DNA of 64,000 nt from Pseudomonas syringae (GCF_001698815.1 NZ_LGSI01000020.1:71483-135482); one strand, 5' to 3'. Counted from the stretch's first letter, positions 1 to 9,493 are shown. The notes: generated by a model from the sequence alone, not told the origin. Made by a program: numbers and translations.

Positions 1-582
1 GCGTAACAGCTGCGCTGCCGGGTGCTGCAACCCCTCGCGCGGTGGCAAGCGGCCCATGTGATCAATCACCAACGGCGTGGGCAGGCTGGCGATCAGTTGC
101 TGGTGCGCGACCAACTGATCAGCCGCAGCGTGCAACTGAATGTGCCAGCCCAGTTCGGCGATGCGCGCCGCCAGCGGCGCGAGGGTTTCCCAACTGGCGA
201 CGGCATTGCGGCTGTTCCACACACTGAAACGCAGCCCGCGAACGCCGCCACGGTCAAGACGTTCCAGTTCGGCGTCACTGATGTCGGTCGAGACCACGGC
301 AATGCCGCGCGCCTGGCCGTTGCTGCGTGCAATCGCGTCCAGCAGGCAGGCATTGTCGAAGCCGTAATGTTTGGCCTGGACAATCACCGCGCGGCTGCAC
401 CCCAGATGCCGCTGCAAAACGCCGTAATCCTCCCAGCGCATATTCGCCGGAGTCCGCGTGCCGGCAATGGCGGGCGAAAAGCGCGCATCGAGGATGTGCA
501 GATGGGCATCGCACGCATTCGTCGGCAGCACGGGCTTTGGGCGCTCGATGCACGACGAGTGAGGCACTGCGGATACGCTCAT
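1..582 (-). CDS. Amidohydrolase family 2 (TIM-barrel) protein, 3' end beyond window
   Basis: The first 194 codons are present, from ATG at 580-582 leftwards off the window edge. The translation carries a metal-binding DAHLHILD motif near residue 30, an IQLH strand near residue 150 and VIDHMGR near residue 180. This is the pattern of amidohydrolase-2 hydrolases and lactonases such as 2-pyrone-4,6-dicarboxylate lactonase or D-galactarolactone isomerase relatives. It starts 16 bp after the stop of the 2-hydroxycarboxylate transporter, so it is probably the third gene of an operon with the lyase and transporter. In that setting it may open a lactone or hydrolyse an ester to give the hydroxy acid that is then activated and cleaved; this role is inferred. 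The C-terminal catalytic Asp region is not visible. Confidence 0.8.
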   Translation of the reverse strand, partial: MSVSAVPHSSCIERPKPVLPTNACDAHLHILDARFSPAIAGTRTPANMRWEDYGVLQRHLGCSRAVIVQAKHYGFDNACLLDAIARSNGQARGIAVVSTDISDAELERLDRGGVRGLRFSVWNSRNAVASWETLAPLAARIAELGWHIQLHAAADQLVAHQQLIASLPTPLVIDHMGRLPPREGLQHPAAQLLR

Positions 583-598
583 CAGGCTCGCTCCAGGG

Positions 599-1948
599 TC
601 AGGCGACAGGCAGCTGCGAGAACAGCAGCAATGCCAGCATGACAGTAATGGCGCCACCGATGCGCGTGGATATCTGCGCGAAGGGCAACAGTTGCATGCG
701 GTTGGCTGCGGTCAGGATCGCGATATCGCCGGTTCCGCCAAGCCCGCTGTGGCAGCCGTTGACGATGCCGACCTCGATTGGATACATGCCCAATTTCCGC
801 GCCATCACGCAACCGGTCAACACCAGTACGCCGATTGTGGTGACGATGGTCAGCAAATTGCCGACGTGGAACGCCGAGCTCAACTCGCTCCAATGCGTCA
901 CGGCAATGGAATTGGCGAACAGCAGCGGGTAGGTCACGCAGGTGGTGAAGAATTTGAACAGGGTGCGCGCGCCGCTTTCCAGGCGTGCCGGAATGGCTTT
1001 GAGCAGTTTCAGTAATACCGCCAGAAACAGCATGCACACCGGTCCGGGAAGGCCGAACAAGGCGTGCATCATCACCCCCGCCAGATACAGCCCGATAGCG
1101 CACATGCCGGCGGCAATCACGTCATTGACCAGCTCACCGCTGTCCGGCGTCGATTTCTCCGTAGCTGTGGGTTGATCGTCAGCAGGCTTTTCGCCCAGTT
1201 GCAGGCGGCCGTTGCCGGTCAGTTGCGGGTAGCGCTTGCCGATCATGTCGAGCAAGCCGCAAATCATGATTGCCGTAAGGTTGCCGAGCAGAATCACCGG
1301 CAGCAGTTGCGCCAGAATGCGCCCCGAGTCGACGCCCATGACCTCGCCATAACCGACTGATAACGGAATGGCACCTTCGCCCAGCCCGCCACCCATCACC
1401 GGGATGATCACGAAAAACAACACCTGGCGCAGCGGCATGCCACACGCGACACCCACCGCTGCGCCCGCCGCCAGCGCCAATACCGAACCCACCACCAGCG
1501 GCAGGAAGATTTTCGCGAAGCCCTTGATGATCAGCTCGCGGTCCATGGTGAAAATGCTGCCGACCACCACGGCCGAAACGAACAAGTAAATGAAATTGCT
1601 GGCTTTGGTGAAATCCGTCACCGGCTTGATCAGGTCAGCGGGAACCCAGCCGAGGCTGACCAGGTAGGAGGGCAGAAACGCGGAGACGATGGCCGCGCCG
1701 CCCATTTTACCGAGCAGCGGAATGCGCTTGCCGATCTCCGCGCAGGTTGCGCCGCCCATGCCGATCACGGCGATCATCATGGGCAGATCGGCTTTCAACT
1801 CGTGGGTGAGAATCAGACCCGCGATCAACAAGGCCAACGGAATGTAAATAATCAAGGGAATAAACCCGATACGCGTTTCCAGCCAGAACGCGGCGGTGTT
1901 GGCCGGCGAACGTGCGATTGGCGTAGCGAGTGGTTCGGCGTTGTGCAT
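599..1948 (-). CDS. 2-hydroxycarboxylate transporter (2HCT/CitS-MaeN family)
   Basis: A 449-residue polytopic membrane protein. The family takes up citrate, malate or related 2-hydroxycarboxylates with Na+ or H+. Family marks include two glycine-rich re-entrant loops: GGGLGEGAIP about mid-protein and SGLGGTGD near the C-terminus. There are about eleven hydrophobic segments. I chose ATG at 1946-1948 because AAGAGGTGG precedes it by a few bases; an in-frame start further upstream has no such site. It lies between the CitE-like lyase (72 bp upstream) and the amidohydrolase (16 bp downstream), all leftward, so it probably imports the substrate of that pathway. The exact substrate cannot be read from sequence. 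Confidence 0.9.
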   Translation of the reverse strand: MHNAEPLATPIARSPANTAAFWLETRIGFIPLIIYIPLALLIAGLILTHELKADLPMMIAVIGMGGATCAEIGKRIPLLGKMGGAAIVSAFLPSYLVSLGWVPADLIKPVTDFTKASNFIYLFVSAVVVGSIFTMDRELIIKGFAKIFLPLVVGSVLALAAGAAVGVACGMPLRQVLFFVIIPVMGGGLGEGAIPLSVGYGEVMGVDSGRILAQLLPVILLGNLTAIMICGLLDMIGKRYPQLTGNGRLQLGEKPADDQPTATEKSTPDSGELVNDVIAAGMCAIGLYLAGVMMHALFGLPGPVCMLFLAVLLKLLKAIPARLESGARTLFKFFTTCVTYPLLFANSIAVTHWSELSSAFHVGNLLTIVTTIGVLVLTGCVMARKLGMYPIEVGIVNGCHSGLGGTGDIAILTAANRMQLLPFAQISTRIGGAITVMLALLLFSQLPVA

Positions 1949-2020
1949 AGCCACCTCTTTATTGTTGTTTTCGACGCAGCATCGAAACGGCTGCGTTCTG
2001 GTCATCTGCTGCGTTAGTTG

Positions 2021-2881
2021 TTACTGGGTCAGGCCTGAGCTGCGTGCCTGACTGAGCAGTGCCCGAGCGCTGCGCACGAACGGCCCGTCGACCATTTGGC
2101 CGTCCACCAGATACGCGCCGATGCCCGCGGCTTCGGCTTTTGCCGCCGCTTCGACGACGCGCTGCGCATGGGCGATCTGCTCGGCATCGGGTAGAAAGGC
2201 CTGGTTGGCGAGCTCGATCTGCGATGGATGAATACAGGACTTGCCGATATAGCCCAATTGCCGTGCAGTCTTGGCCTCAGCGGCAAAGCCCTCAGGATCA
2301 TTGACCCGGGCGAATGCCGAGTCGTAGGTCGCAACACCGGCTTCACCGGCTGCCAAACGCAAATTGAGGCGGATCTGATGCAGCGTCCATGGGTCTTTGC
2401 GGTCAATGCCCAACGGTTCCAGCAAATCAGCGAGGCCCAATTGCAGGCCGTTGACCCGAGGGCTGGCGGCGGCAATCGCCGCCGCATTGCGTAAACCCTT
2501 GGGCGACTCGATGGTGGCCAGGATCATGATCGGTTGAGCAATGCCGTGTTGCGCCTCCAGTTCATCGAGGCGCAGGGCGAGAGAGCGAATTTGTTCGGCG
2601 GATTCGACTTTCGGCAGATTGATCACCTGCATCGCAGTGCCAACCAGAGCAATCAGGTCGTTTTCATAATGCGGCGACGACTGATCGTTGACCCGTACCA
2701 CGAGGGTCTTGGTCGTCGGCTCAAGGGTGCGCAGAAAGTCCGCAAGCTGCTGGCGGGCGCTGTCTTTGGCGCTGGGGTCGACGGCGTCTTCCAGATCGAA
2801 GCTGATGGCGTCTGCCTTGGAAGCCAGGGCCTTGGCGAAGAGCTCGGGGCGCGACCCGGGCACGAAGAGTTTGCTGCGCAT
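2021..2881 (-). CDS. HpcH/HpaI-CitE family CoA-ester lyase (citryl/malyl/citramalyl-CoA lyase-like)
   Basis: 286 residues, normal for the CitE-like branch. MRSKLFVPGSRPE at the N-terminus, DLEDAV near residue 32, VVRVN near residue 61 (substrate Arg), ATIESPKG near residue 122 (metal Glu), GLADL near residue 150 (metal Asp) and KSCIHPSQ near residue 218 are the standard TIM-barrel lyase motifs. The family cleaves citryl-, citramalyl- or malyl-CoA in a Mg-dependent retro-Claisen reaction. GAGG lies 7 bp before the ATG. It is the first gene of the leftward operon and diverges from the LysR gene. A family III CoA-transferase lies just across that regulator, so a route of uptake, CoA transfer and C-C cleavage is likely. 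Which 2-hydroxy acid is used is inference. Confidence 0.88.
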   Translation of the reverse strand: MRSKLFVPGSRPELFAKALASKADAISFDLEDAVDPSAKDSARQQLADFLRTLEPTTKTLVVRVNDQSSPHYENDLIALVGTAMQVINLPKVESAEQIRSLALRLDELEAQHGIAQPIMILATIESPKGLRNAAAIAAASPRVNGLQLGLADLLEPLGIDRKDPWTLHQIRLNLRLAAGEAGVATYDSAFARVNDPEGFAAEAKTARQLGYIGKSCIHPSQIELANQAFLPDAEQIAHAQRVVEAAAKAEAAGIGAYLVDGQMVDGPFVRSARALLSQARSSGLTQ

Positions 2882-3005
2882 TGACGATCCTCGGTGTTTT
2901 TCTTATGGGCCACGGCAAGGAAGACGCGGCGGGATCTATATTGCAAATCGCAGGAAGATAACTAAAGTGCGTATTACTTGAATTAGAGTCCACAAAAAAT
3001 TCACT

Positions 3006-3893
3006 ATGGACACTCGTTACCTCGAAAGTTTCCTTCAGGTTGCGCGGCTGGGTTCCACCGCTGCGGCCGCTCGCGCACTCAACCTCACGCCCACCGCCGT
3101 CGCGCAACGCATCAAAGCGCTGGAACATGAGATCGGCGCCACGCTGCTGACGCGTGCCGGACGCAATATGCAGGCGACTGCGGCAGGTCTGGCGCTGATC
3201 GAGCCGGCGGGCGAGCTGGTGCGTCGCACGCGGGACTTGAGCGCCATCGCGGCGCTGGACGTGGTCGCCGGAGACTTGCGCATCGGTTGCATCTCCACGG
3301 CGCTGGCGTATCTGGTGCCACGGGTGCTGGCAACCTTGATCGAACGCCACAAACATCTGCGCACGCACCTTGAGCCTGCGGTGTCCACTGAGCTGTATCG
3401 CAAAGTGGTTGCGGGTGACATTGACGTCGGGCTCATGGTCCGGCCTGGCTTCGACCTTCCCAAGGAATTCACTTGGCGACCTCTGCACGACGAGCCGTTC
3501 ATGGTGCTGGCCCCGGCGCAACTGGTAGGTCGCGAGGCGCATCAAGTGCTGGCCAGCGAGCCGTTTATTCGTTACCACCGCAGATCCTGGGGTGGCCTGC
3601 TGGCGGATCGGTACTTGCTGGAAGCGGGGATTGCCCCCAGAGAACGTTTCGAAATCGATACCCTAGACGCAATCGCGGCCATGGTCGGCGGCGGCCTTGG
3701 GGTGTCGTTGGTACCGCGCTGGCAACCGCTGCACGCCAATCTGGATGCGCTGGCGCAGTTGCCTTTGCCCGGCACCGGCCTGCATCGTCCCATCGGGGTG
3801 CTGTGGAAGCGCAATTCGGCCAAGGTCAAGTTGATCGACGCGTTCTGCGAAGTGCTTTATGAACACCCGATAGCGGCCGGCAAACACGCATAA
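3006..3893 (+). CDS. LysR-family transcriptional regulator
   Basis: 295 residues with a classic winged helix (MDTRYLESFLQVARLGS, then AAARALNLTPTAVAQRIKALE within the first 40 residues) and a LysR effector domain. It is divergent from the lyase-transporter-amidohydrolase operon, with about 120 bp between the starts, and lies upstream of the CoA-transferase gene in the same direction. This is the usual arrangement for a LysR protein that controls the divergent catabolic operon and itself. The ribosome-binding site is weak, with only a GAG well upstream. The likely co-inducer is the 2-hydroxycarboxylate or its CoA-pathway precursor (inference). Confidence 0.9.
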   Translation: MDTRYLESFLQVARLGSTAAAARALNLTPTAVAQRIKALEHEIGATLLTRAGRNMQATAAGLALIEPAGELVRRTRDLSAIAALDVVAGDLRIGCISTALAYLVPRVLATLIERHKHLRTHLEPAVSTELYRKVVAGDIDVGLMVRPGFDLPKEFTWRPLHDEPFMVLAPAQLVGREAHQVLASEPFIRYHRRSWGGLLADRYLLEAGIAPRERFEIDTLDAIAAMVGGGLGVSLVPRWQPLHANLDALAQLPLPGTGLHRPIGVLWKRNSAKVKLIDAFCEVLYEHPIAAGKHA

Positions 3894-4042
3894 GGGTTCA
3901 GTTTTATTTCACTCTGAAGCCATTGAAAACTATTTTTAATCTCCTGTTGCGAAGCTCAGACTTTATTCCAATGCTGCGCCGATTAGCGATCCCGAGGGAC
4001 GCGTGGGCGCCATACGAATAAAAAGCACTGCGGAGATATTTC

Positions 4043-5257
4043 ATGAGTGAGCGCCCAATCCCTTCTTCACGCCTCGAACGCTCGGGCCCGGCGGGTCCTT
4101 TAAGCGGGATCAAGGTGCTGGACCTGAGCGCCTATATTGCCGGGCCTTACGGTTGTTCGCTGTTGGCCGACCAAGGCGCCGAGGTGATCAAGATCGAGCC
4201 GCCCAGCGGCGACAACCTGCGTAAGTACCCCTCGACCCTGGCCAGCGAAAGCCGCGCCTTCCTCGGCGTCAATCGCAGCAAGCTCGGCGTGGTGCTTGAC
4301 CTCAAGCGTCCGGAAGGGCTGCAGACCCTTTACGCGCTTGTGCGAGACGCCGACGTGCTGGTGCACAACTTTCGTCCCAGCGTTCCGGGTCGGCTGGGTA
4401 TCGGATACGAAACACTCAAGGCACTCAACCCCCGTCTGATCTACTGCGCCGTCACCGGTTATGGCGAAAGCGGCCCGCTGAAAGAAAAAGCCGGCTACGA
4501 CCAGGTGCTGCAAACCATGACCGGGATGTGCGCCGCTCAAGGTAAAACGGGCGGCGCGCCGGAAGTCCTTTACGGTTCGGTGGTGGATTACTACGCGGCG
4601 GCGTTGGTCGCGGGCGGGGTGTCATCGGCGTTGTTTGAACGGGAAAGAACCGGCGAAGGGCAGTACGTTGGCGTATCCCTGCTGCGCAGCGCCTTGACCA
4701 TGCAATCGGCGCGGCTGATCTGGGCGGAAGGTGAGCCCGCCGAGATTGATCGCGACATGCGTTCCGGCGGCATCACCGGTATTCACCCGACGCGGGAAGG
4801 GCACTTGTATCTGTCGGCCAATACCCCGCACTTCTGGCAAGCATTGTGCGAGAAGACCGGATTGCTCAATCTGCTGGACGAGCGTTACGACAGCGTGCGC
4901 AAGCGTGCCGAGCAGCACGCGGTCATCGTTCCGCAACTGCATGCGGCCCTGGCGGCGCGCAGCGCACTGGAATGGGAAGTCGTATTTGGCGACGCCGTAC
5001 CGTGCGCCGCGTCGCGCCGTATCGAAGACATGTTTGACCACCCGCAATGCGCGGCCGAAGACTTGATCGCCGACTACCAGCATCCAGTAGTCGGACATTA
5101 TCGCGGCTTCACTCGCCCGATCCGCTATGGCCGCACGCCTGGCCCGCAACCCTTCGCGGCGCCAGCGTTTGGCCAGGATTCTGACCAGGTGCTGCGCGCC
5201 CATGGTTTCACTGACGAACAAATCAGCGGTCTGCGCGATTGCGGAGCGCTGCTGTAA
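4043..5257 (+). CDS. CaiB/BaiF family III CoA-transferase
   Basis: 404 residues, full length for the family. It opens with GIKVLDLSAYIAGPY, then QGAEVIKIEPPSGD, NRSKLGVVLDLK and VLVHNFRPSV, the usual CaiB/BaiF blocks. The catalytic Asp expected in this family fits the AGYDQVLQTMTG segment near residue 155. CGGAGA lies about 8 bp before the ATG. Family members move CoA from succinyl- or acetyl-CoA to carboxylic acids. Beside a CitE-like lyase, the simplest reading is activation of a C4-C6 2-hydroxy acid such as citramalate or malate before cleavage. Formyl/oxalyl-CoA transferase chemistry cannot be excluded from sequence alone. Confidence 0.9.
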   Translation: MSERPIPSSRLERSGPAGPLSGIKVLDLSAYIAGPYGCSLLADQGAEVIKIEPPSGDNLRKYPSTLASESRAFLGVNRSKLGVVLDLKRPEGLQTLYALVRDADVLVHNFRPSVPGRLGIGYETLKALNPRLIYCAVTGYGESGPLKEKAGYDQVLQTMTGMCAAQGKTGGAPEVLYGSVVDYYAAALVAGGVSSALFERERTGEGQYVGVSLLRSALTMQSARLIWAEGEPAEIDRDMRSGGITGIHPTREGHLYLSANTPHFWQALCEKTGLLNLLDERYDSVRKRAEQHAVIVPQLHAALAARSALEWEVVFGDAVPCAASRRIEDMFDHPQCAAEDLIADYQHPVVGHYRGFTRPIRYGRTPGPQPFAAPAFGQDSDQVLRAHGFTDEQISGLRDCGALL

Positions 5258-5276
5258 AACGATCACCCTTGTAAAT

Positions 5277-5295
5277 CGGGCGCACTGAGCGCCCG
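5277..5295 (+). terminator. Short GC hairpin upstream of the leader ORF
   Basis: CGGGCGC-ACTGA-GCGCCCG forms a perfect 7-bp stem just after the CoA-transferase stop. No T-run follows. It could be a weak terminator or attenuator between the CoA-transferase and transporter genes, 40 bp ahead of a 20-codon ORF. Confidence 0.45.
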
Positions 5296-5334
5296 AGCAG
5301 CTATGTCCATAACAATCACAATAGGATTCACGTC

Positions 5335-5397
5335 ATGCCAATCAACCTGGTGCAATACCTGGGCTTGTCTCGCGTTGCGCGGAGGAAGCCCGAATGA
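5335..5397 (+). CDS. Putative 20-residue leader peptide overlapping the transporter start
   Basis: ATG at 5335 is preceded by an AGGA (about 8 bp spacing). It opens a 20-codon frame reading MPINLVQYLGLSRVARRKPE. Its TGA (5395-5397) overlaps the ATG (5394-5396) of the fatty-acid transporter as ATGA. The GGAGGAAG ribosome-binding site of the transporter lies inside this ORF. The arrangement is that of a translationally coupled leader or tiny operon gene. It has no recognisable family; it may be non-coding. Confidence 0.4.
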   Translation: MPINLVQYLGLSRVARRKPE

Positions 5398-6758
5398 CTG
5401 TAGCGCTCAGCAAACCTCGCAGCCTGCGCACGCGGCTGACCGACAATACGATTCGGGTGTTCGAACGCACCATCCCCGACCCCTTCGTACTGGCGGTTTT
5501 CCTCACTTTCGTGATCGCCCTGGCGGCGCTGATCTGGGGCCCGCAGGCTTCGGTCACCAACGTTTTGTCCGGCTGGTACAAAGGCTTCTTCAACATTTTT
5601 ACCTTCGCCTTGCAGATTACTTTGGTACTGGTGCTCGGGCATGCGTTGGCTCATGCGCCAGTGGTGCAGCGGTTTTTCACCCGGTTGATCAGCCTGGCCC
5701 GTACACCGGCACAGGCAGGCGCGCTGATATTCGTCAGTGTCGCGGTGACGTCCTTTTTCAACTGGGGTTTTGGCCTGGTGATGAGTGCGCTGCTGGCTCG
5801 GGAAATCGCCAAACGCATGCATGTGGATTTCGCCTGGATCGTCGCGGCAGGCTTCTCCGGCTGGGTGGTCTGGGCCGGCGGACTTTCCAGCTCTATCGTA
5901 CTGGCGCAATCGACGGCTGGTAGCCCGATGAACGTGGTGGAGAAAGTCACCGGTCAGGTGCTGAACCTGGGCGATATGGTGTTCGCACCGTTCAATCTGG
6001 TGCCCAATCTGGTGATGTTGCTGGTCATTCCGTTCGTCCTGGCTGTGCTGCGCCCGCGTGGCGATGACGTGATTGCACTGGACATCAGCAAACACCCGGA
6101 CCCGGTTATTGAACGTCCGCCTGAAGGCCCATGGACCTTCGCCCAGCGTCTGGAGTATTCATGGCTGGGCAGCGTGCTGATGGGGGGTGGCGGGATTGCG
6201 GTGATGGTTTTCGCCTACTTCGGGCAGTTGCAGTTCACCGGCGTCAACGCGGTGATTTTCGTGATGTTCACCGCCGGGATCCTGTTACATCGCTATCCAC
6301 TGGCCTACGCCAATGCGGTGAAGAATGCCGCCAGGCAGAGCGGATCGATGATGCTGCAATACCCGTTGTACGGGGGATTGATGGGCATCATGGAAGCCAC
6401 CGGTTTGCCAGGCGTGATCGCTAATTCGTTCGTGGCCATCTCCAACGAGCACACGCTGCCGTTCTGGAGCTACATCTGTTCGCTGGTGGTGACCTTCCTG
6501 ATTCCGAGCGGCGGCGGTCATTGGGCGGTGCAGGGGCCTTTCGTCATTCCTGCGGCTGTCACGCTGCATGCTTCGTTGCCGGGGACCACCATGGCGGTGG
6601 CCATGGGCGAGCAGGTCTCCAACATGCTGCAGCCATTCTGGGCCGCGCCAGTGGTGGCGATGGCCGGTGTCGGCGTGCAACGGGTACTGGGTTTTACCTT
6701 CGCGACGTTTCTGGTTGGGGCCTTTGTCTACGGCGCTTCGTTGCTACTTTTGTTGTAA
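5394..6758 (+). CDS. Short-chain fatty acid transporter, AtoE family
   Basis: 454 residues, highly hydrophobic, with about a dozen membrane segments. The N-terminal block TIRVFERTIPDPFVLAVFLT and the C-terminal block PSGGGHWAVQGPFV are typical of the AtoE/TIGR00366 carriers, which move acetoacetate, butyrate and similar short-chain acids. GGAGGAAG precedes the ATG. It follows the CoA-transferase on the same strand with a hairpin and a small ORF between, so it may be cotranscribed. Its presence with the 2HCT carrier gives the locus two carboxylate importers on the two sides of the LysR gene. Confidence 0.88.
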   Translation: MTVALSKPRSLRTRLTDNTIRVFERTIPDPFVLAVFLTFVIALAALIWGPQASVTNVLSGWYKGFFNIFTFALQITLVLVLGHALAHAPVVQRFFTRLISLARTPAQAGALIFVSVAVTSFFNWGFGLVMSALLAREIAKRMHVDFAWIVAAGFSGWVVWAGGLSSSIVLAQSTAGSPMNVVEKVTGQVLNLGDMVFAPFNLVPNLVMLLVIPFVLAVLRPRGDDVIALDISKHPDPVIERPPEGPWTFAQRLEYSWLGSVLMGGGGIAVMVFAYFGQLQFTGVNAVIFVMFTAGILLHRYPLAYANAVKNAARQSGSMMLQYPLYGGLMGIMEATGLPGVIANSFVAISNEHTLPFWSYICSLVVTFLIPSGGGHWAVQGPFVIPAAVTLHASLPGTTMAVAMGEQVSNMLQPFWAAPVVAMAGVGVQRVLGFTFATFLVGAFVYGASLLLLL

Positions 6759-6887
6759 CCAAACGACTCATGATGTTAAATGGCCATCAACTAAATATTG
6801 GCGCCAAAATTCCATCTATTTTTTCAAGATAGGTCTTACAGCGCCGATACTCTCAAAAACCACACTAACCAGGAGGGCATCTAGTTC

Positions 6888-8570
6888 ATGAAACTCACCG
6901 TCAAACACAAGTTGCTGTGCTTAGCCATTATCCCCGCTTTGTTGTTCGCATTGATCATCAGCGGCCTTGCGTCGTGGATGTTACAGAGCAGCGCCGATCA
7001 GGAAATGCGTGAGACCCGCGACAGTCTGGTCAAGCGCAATCGCGAAATCCTGAAGAACTACGTGGACATCGCTCTGACCACCATCAAGCCTTTGCATGAT
7101 GCGTCGGCGAATGGCGATATGGCTGCGCGGGACAAGGCGCTGGAAGTTCTGAAGCCGGTCAAGTTCGGGGATGAGGGTTACTTCTTCGGTTACGACGGCA
7201 AAGGCGTACGGACCTTCCGTGGCGACAGCACCGCAGGTGTAGGCAAGAGTTTCTGGGATACTAAGGATCCCGACGGTTCCTACCACTACCAGACCTTTGT
7301 GGAAGTGGCTAAAAACGGCAAGCACTATATTGATTACGCTGCGCCCAAACCTGGCCAGGAGACTGTTCAGGTTCCCAAGCTTGGCTACACGGTTTACCTG
7401 GAAAAGTGGGACATGGTGCTTGGCAGTGCCATCAATATGGATGACATCGACGCCGCCATGCTCGTGGAGCAGGCTGCGGTTACCGAGCGCACCCGAAATT
7501 TGCTGGGCAGCATCTTCCTTGTGACCCTGGTGTTGTTGCTGGTAACCGCCGCTGCGGGGATCTGGACCGCTAACGGTGTGGTACGTCCACTGCGCATGCT
7601 CAAGACCAACCTGGATGACATCGCGGCCGGTGATGGCGATCTCACTCATCGCCTGGTCATCACCAGCAGCGACGAGTTGGGCGATCTCGCCGCGTCGTTC
7701 AACCGTTTCGTCGACAAAATCCACGCCATGGTCCGTCAGGTGGCGCAGATGACCACCGAGCTGGACGGCCTCGTCGTTCAAGCAACCCAGCAGACCTTGC
7801 GCTCCGAGCAAGCGATGCAGCGCCAGCGCAACGAGACCGATCAGGTGGCAACCGCCATCAACGAAATGTCGTCCGCAGCCCAGGAAGTCGCAATGAGCGC
7901 CCAACGGGCCGCCGAAGCTGCCGCTGAGACCGATCAGCAAGGGCATGCCGCGCGCAAAGTGGTCGGCAACAACATTATTGGCATGAGCGCGTTGGTGTCC
8001 GACATTCGTATGAGTGGCACCAGCCTCGACAACCTGCAGCAAGACGTGCGGTCCATTGTTTCGGTGCTGGACGTGATTCGCTCCATCGCCGATCAGACCA
8101 ACCTGTTGGCGCTCAACGCCGCAATCGAAGCGGCACGCGCCGGTGAAGCCGGTCGCGGCTTTGCGGTAGTCGCTGATGAAGTGCGCGCGCTGGCCAGCCG
8201 TACCCAGCAGAGCACTCAGGAAATTCAGGGCATGATCACCCGCCTTGAGGCTGGCACCACGGCTTCGGTCGCCGCCATGCAGCGCTCAACCGAAGCTGGC
8301 GAGGGTGCCAATCAACAGACCAATGCGGTCGGCGCGTCACTGGATTCGATCTCGGGTTTGATCGGCACGATCAACGCGATGAACGCGCAAATCGCCAGCG
8401 CAGCGGAGGAGCAGACTTCGGTCGCCGAAGAGATCAACCGCAGCGTGCACCAGATCGCTGGCGCCGTGGAGAGCCTTGCCGACGAAACCGAGCAGAGCGC
8501 ACGCACCATGCGCGAAGTGTCATCGCTGGGCACTAACCTCGCCAGCCTGGTTCGCCAATTCAAGATCTAA
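6888..8570 (+). CDS. Methyl-accepting chemotaxis protein with single Cache (sCache_2) sensor
   Basis: 560 residues. A first membrane helix spans about residues 10-32. A periplasmic region of about 170 residues contains [13 protein letters not shown] and the [14 protein letters not shown] strand of sCache_2 domains. A second helix (about 205-227), a HAMP linker and a full MCP signalling domain with the hairpin tip [19 protein letters not shown] follow. Known sCache_2 receptors in Pseudomonas detect small carboxylates. Its position directly after a short-chain acid transporter (129 bp gap) suggests it senses the same compounds; that is inference from context. A GGAGG lies about 12 bp before the ATG. 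Confidence 0.9.
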   Translation: MKLTVKHKLLCLAIIPALLFALIISGLASWMLQSSADQEMRETRDSLVKRNREILKNYVDIALTTIKPLHDASANGDMAARDKALEVLKPVKFGDEGYFFGYDGKGVRTFRGDSTAGVGKSFWDTKDPDGSYHYQTFVEVAKNGKHYIDYAAPKPGQETVQVPKLGYTVYLEKWDMVLGSAINMDDIDAAMLVEQAAVTERTRNLLGSIFLVTLVLLLVTAAAGIWTANGVVRPLRMLKTNLDDIAAGDGDLTHRLVITSSDELGDLAASFNRFVDKIHAMVRQVAQMTTELDGLVVQATQQTLRSEQAMQRQRNETDQVATAINEMSSAAQEVAMSAQRAAEAAAETDQQGHAARKVVGNNIIGMSALVSDIRMSGTSLDNLQQDVRSIVSVLDVIRSIADQTNLLALNAAIEAARAGEAGRGFAVVADEVRALASRTQQSTQEIQGMITRLEAGTTASVAAMQRSTEAGEGANQQTNAVGASLDSISGLIGTINAMNAQIASAAEEQTSVAEEINRSVHQIAGAVESLADETEQSARTMREVSSLGTNLASLVRQFKI

Positions 8571-8582
8571 TGAAACGTTTAA

Positions 8583-8687
8583 GTTGCCGCTTGCCTGGCA
8601 ACAGGCAGCGATAACTGTTTTAGTCATGACTGATTAGTTAGCTTGATCATGATTAGGCAGCAATCCAGTTGCCGCCCACGCGGCAAC
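8583..8687 (+). terminator. Two hairpins between the chemoreceptor and the dehydrogenase operon
   Basis: GTTGCC/GGCAAC pair at 8583-8602, and GTTGCCGC-CCAC-GCGGCAAC forms a perfect 8-bp stem at 8668-8687. Neither has a clear T-run. They may end chemoreceptor transcription or lie in the leader of the downstream operon. The two share the GTTGCCGC core. Confidence 0.4.
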
Positions 8688-8747
8688 CTATAAGAAAAAT
8701 CAGAAAGACCGAAGCACACCCGTGTTTAGATCCAGGAGTGAGTAGTA

Positions 8748-9491
8748 ATGTCTGATAACGATACCTCCCCCGGCCGTCGCGACTTCTTGCGTAAGTCGTT
8801 GACGCTGATCCCCGTTGTAACCCTGGCCAGTGCCGGCCTTCCCAGTTCCGCTTTCGCCCAGACTCCCGCGAGTGACGCTCAGTCAGGCGCGTCGTCGGCA
8901 GTCAAAACCAGCGATTACAAACCCACGTTTTTCACACCCGAAGAATGGGCATTCCTCTTTGCCGCCTGCGACCGGTTAATCCCGTCCGACCAGGTAGGTC
9001 CCGGCGCCGTCGAACTGGGCGTGCCGGAGTTTCTCGACCGCCACATGCAGACGCCCTACGCCAACGGTGGCATCTGGTACATGCAGGGCCCGTTTATCCA
9101 GGCAGCACCGGAATTCGGTTACCAGGGCCGTCTGACACTGCGCGAAACGTTGCGGGTCGGCATCAAGGCCGTTGACGCCAGTTGCAAGAAAACCTTTTCC
9201 GGCAAGACCTTCGCCCAGCTGACGACTGCCCAGCAGGAAGAGCTGCTGAAGAATGCCGAGAGTGGCAAGTTGGTGCTGGAGGACATTTCTTCGAAGTTGT
9301 TCTTCACCAACTTGCTCAATGAGGTGCGTAACGGCTACTTCGCCGACCCTTCACACGGCGGCAATAAAAACATGGGCGCGTGGAAGATGATCGGTTATCC
9401 CGGCATGCGTGCCGATTACATGGATTGGGTGACGGTGCGTGACAAGCCGTACCCGCTGCCCCCGGTCGATCTGGCCGGGCGGAGGGGTTGA
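8748..9491 (+). CDS. Gluconate 2-dehydrogenase subunit 3 family protein (Tat-exported small subunit)
   Basis: 247 residues. The start carries a twin-arginine signal, RRDFLRKS, followed by a hydrophobic stretch and SAFA cleavage-like site near residue 37. The mature part (FFTPEEWAFLFAACDRLIPSD, then WYMQGPF) is the small gamma subunit of membrane-bound gluconate/polyol dehydrogenases. This subunit lets the FAD subunit, which has no signal of its own, cross the membrane by the Tat route. The next two genes encode the FAD subunit (stop and start 2 bp apart) and a triheme cytochrome c, so all three form one complex. Confidence 0.92.
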   Translation: MSDNDTSPGRRDFLRKSLTLIPVVTLASAGLPSSAFAQTPASDAQSGASSAVKTSDYKPTFFTPEEWAFLFAACDRLIPSDQVGPGAVELGVPEFLDRHMQTPYANGGIWYMQGPFIQAAPEFGYQGRLTLRETLRVGIKAVDASCKKTFSGKTFAQLTTAQQEELLKNAESGKLVLEDISSKLFFTNLLNEVRNGYFADPSHGGNKNMGAWKMIGYPGMRADYMDWVTVRDKPYPLPPVDLAGRRG

Positions 9492-9493
9492 GC

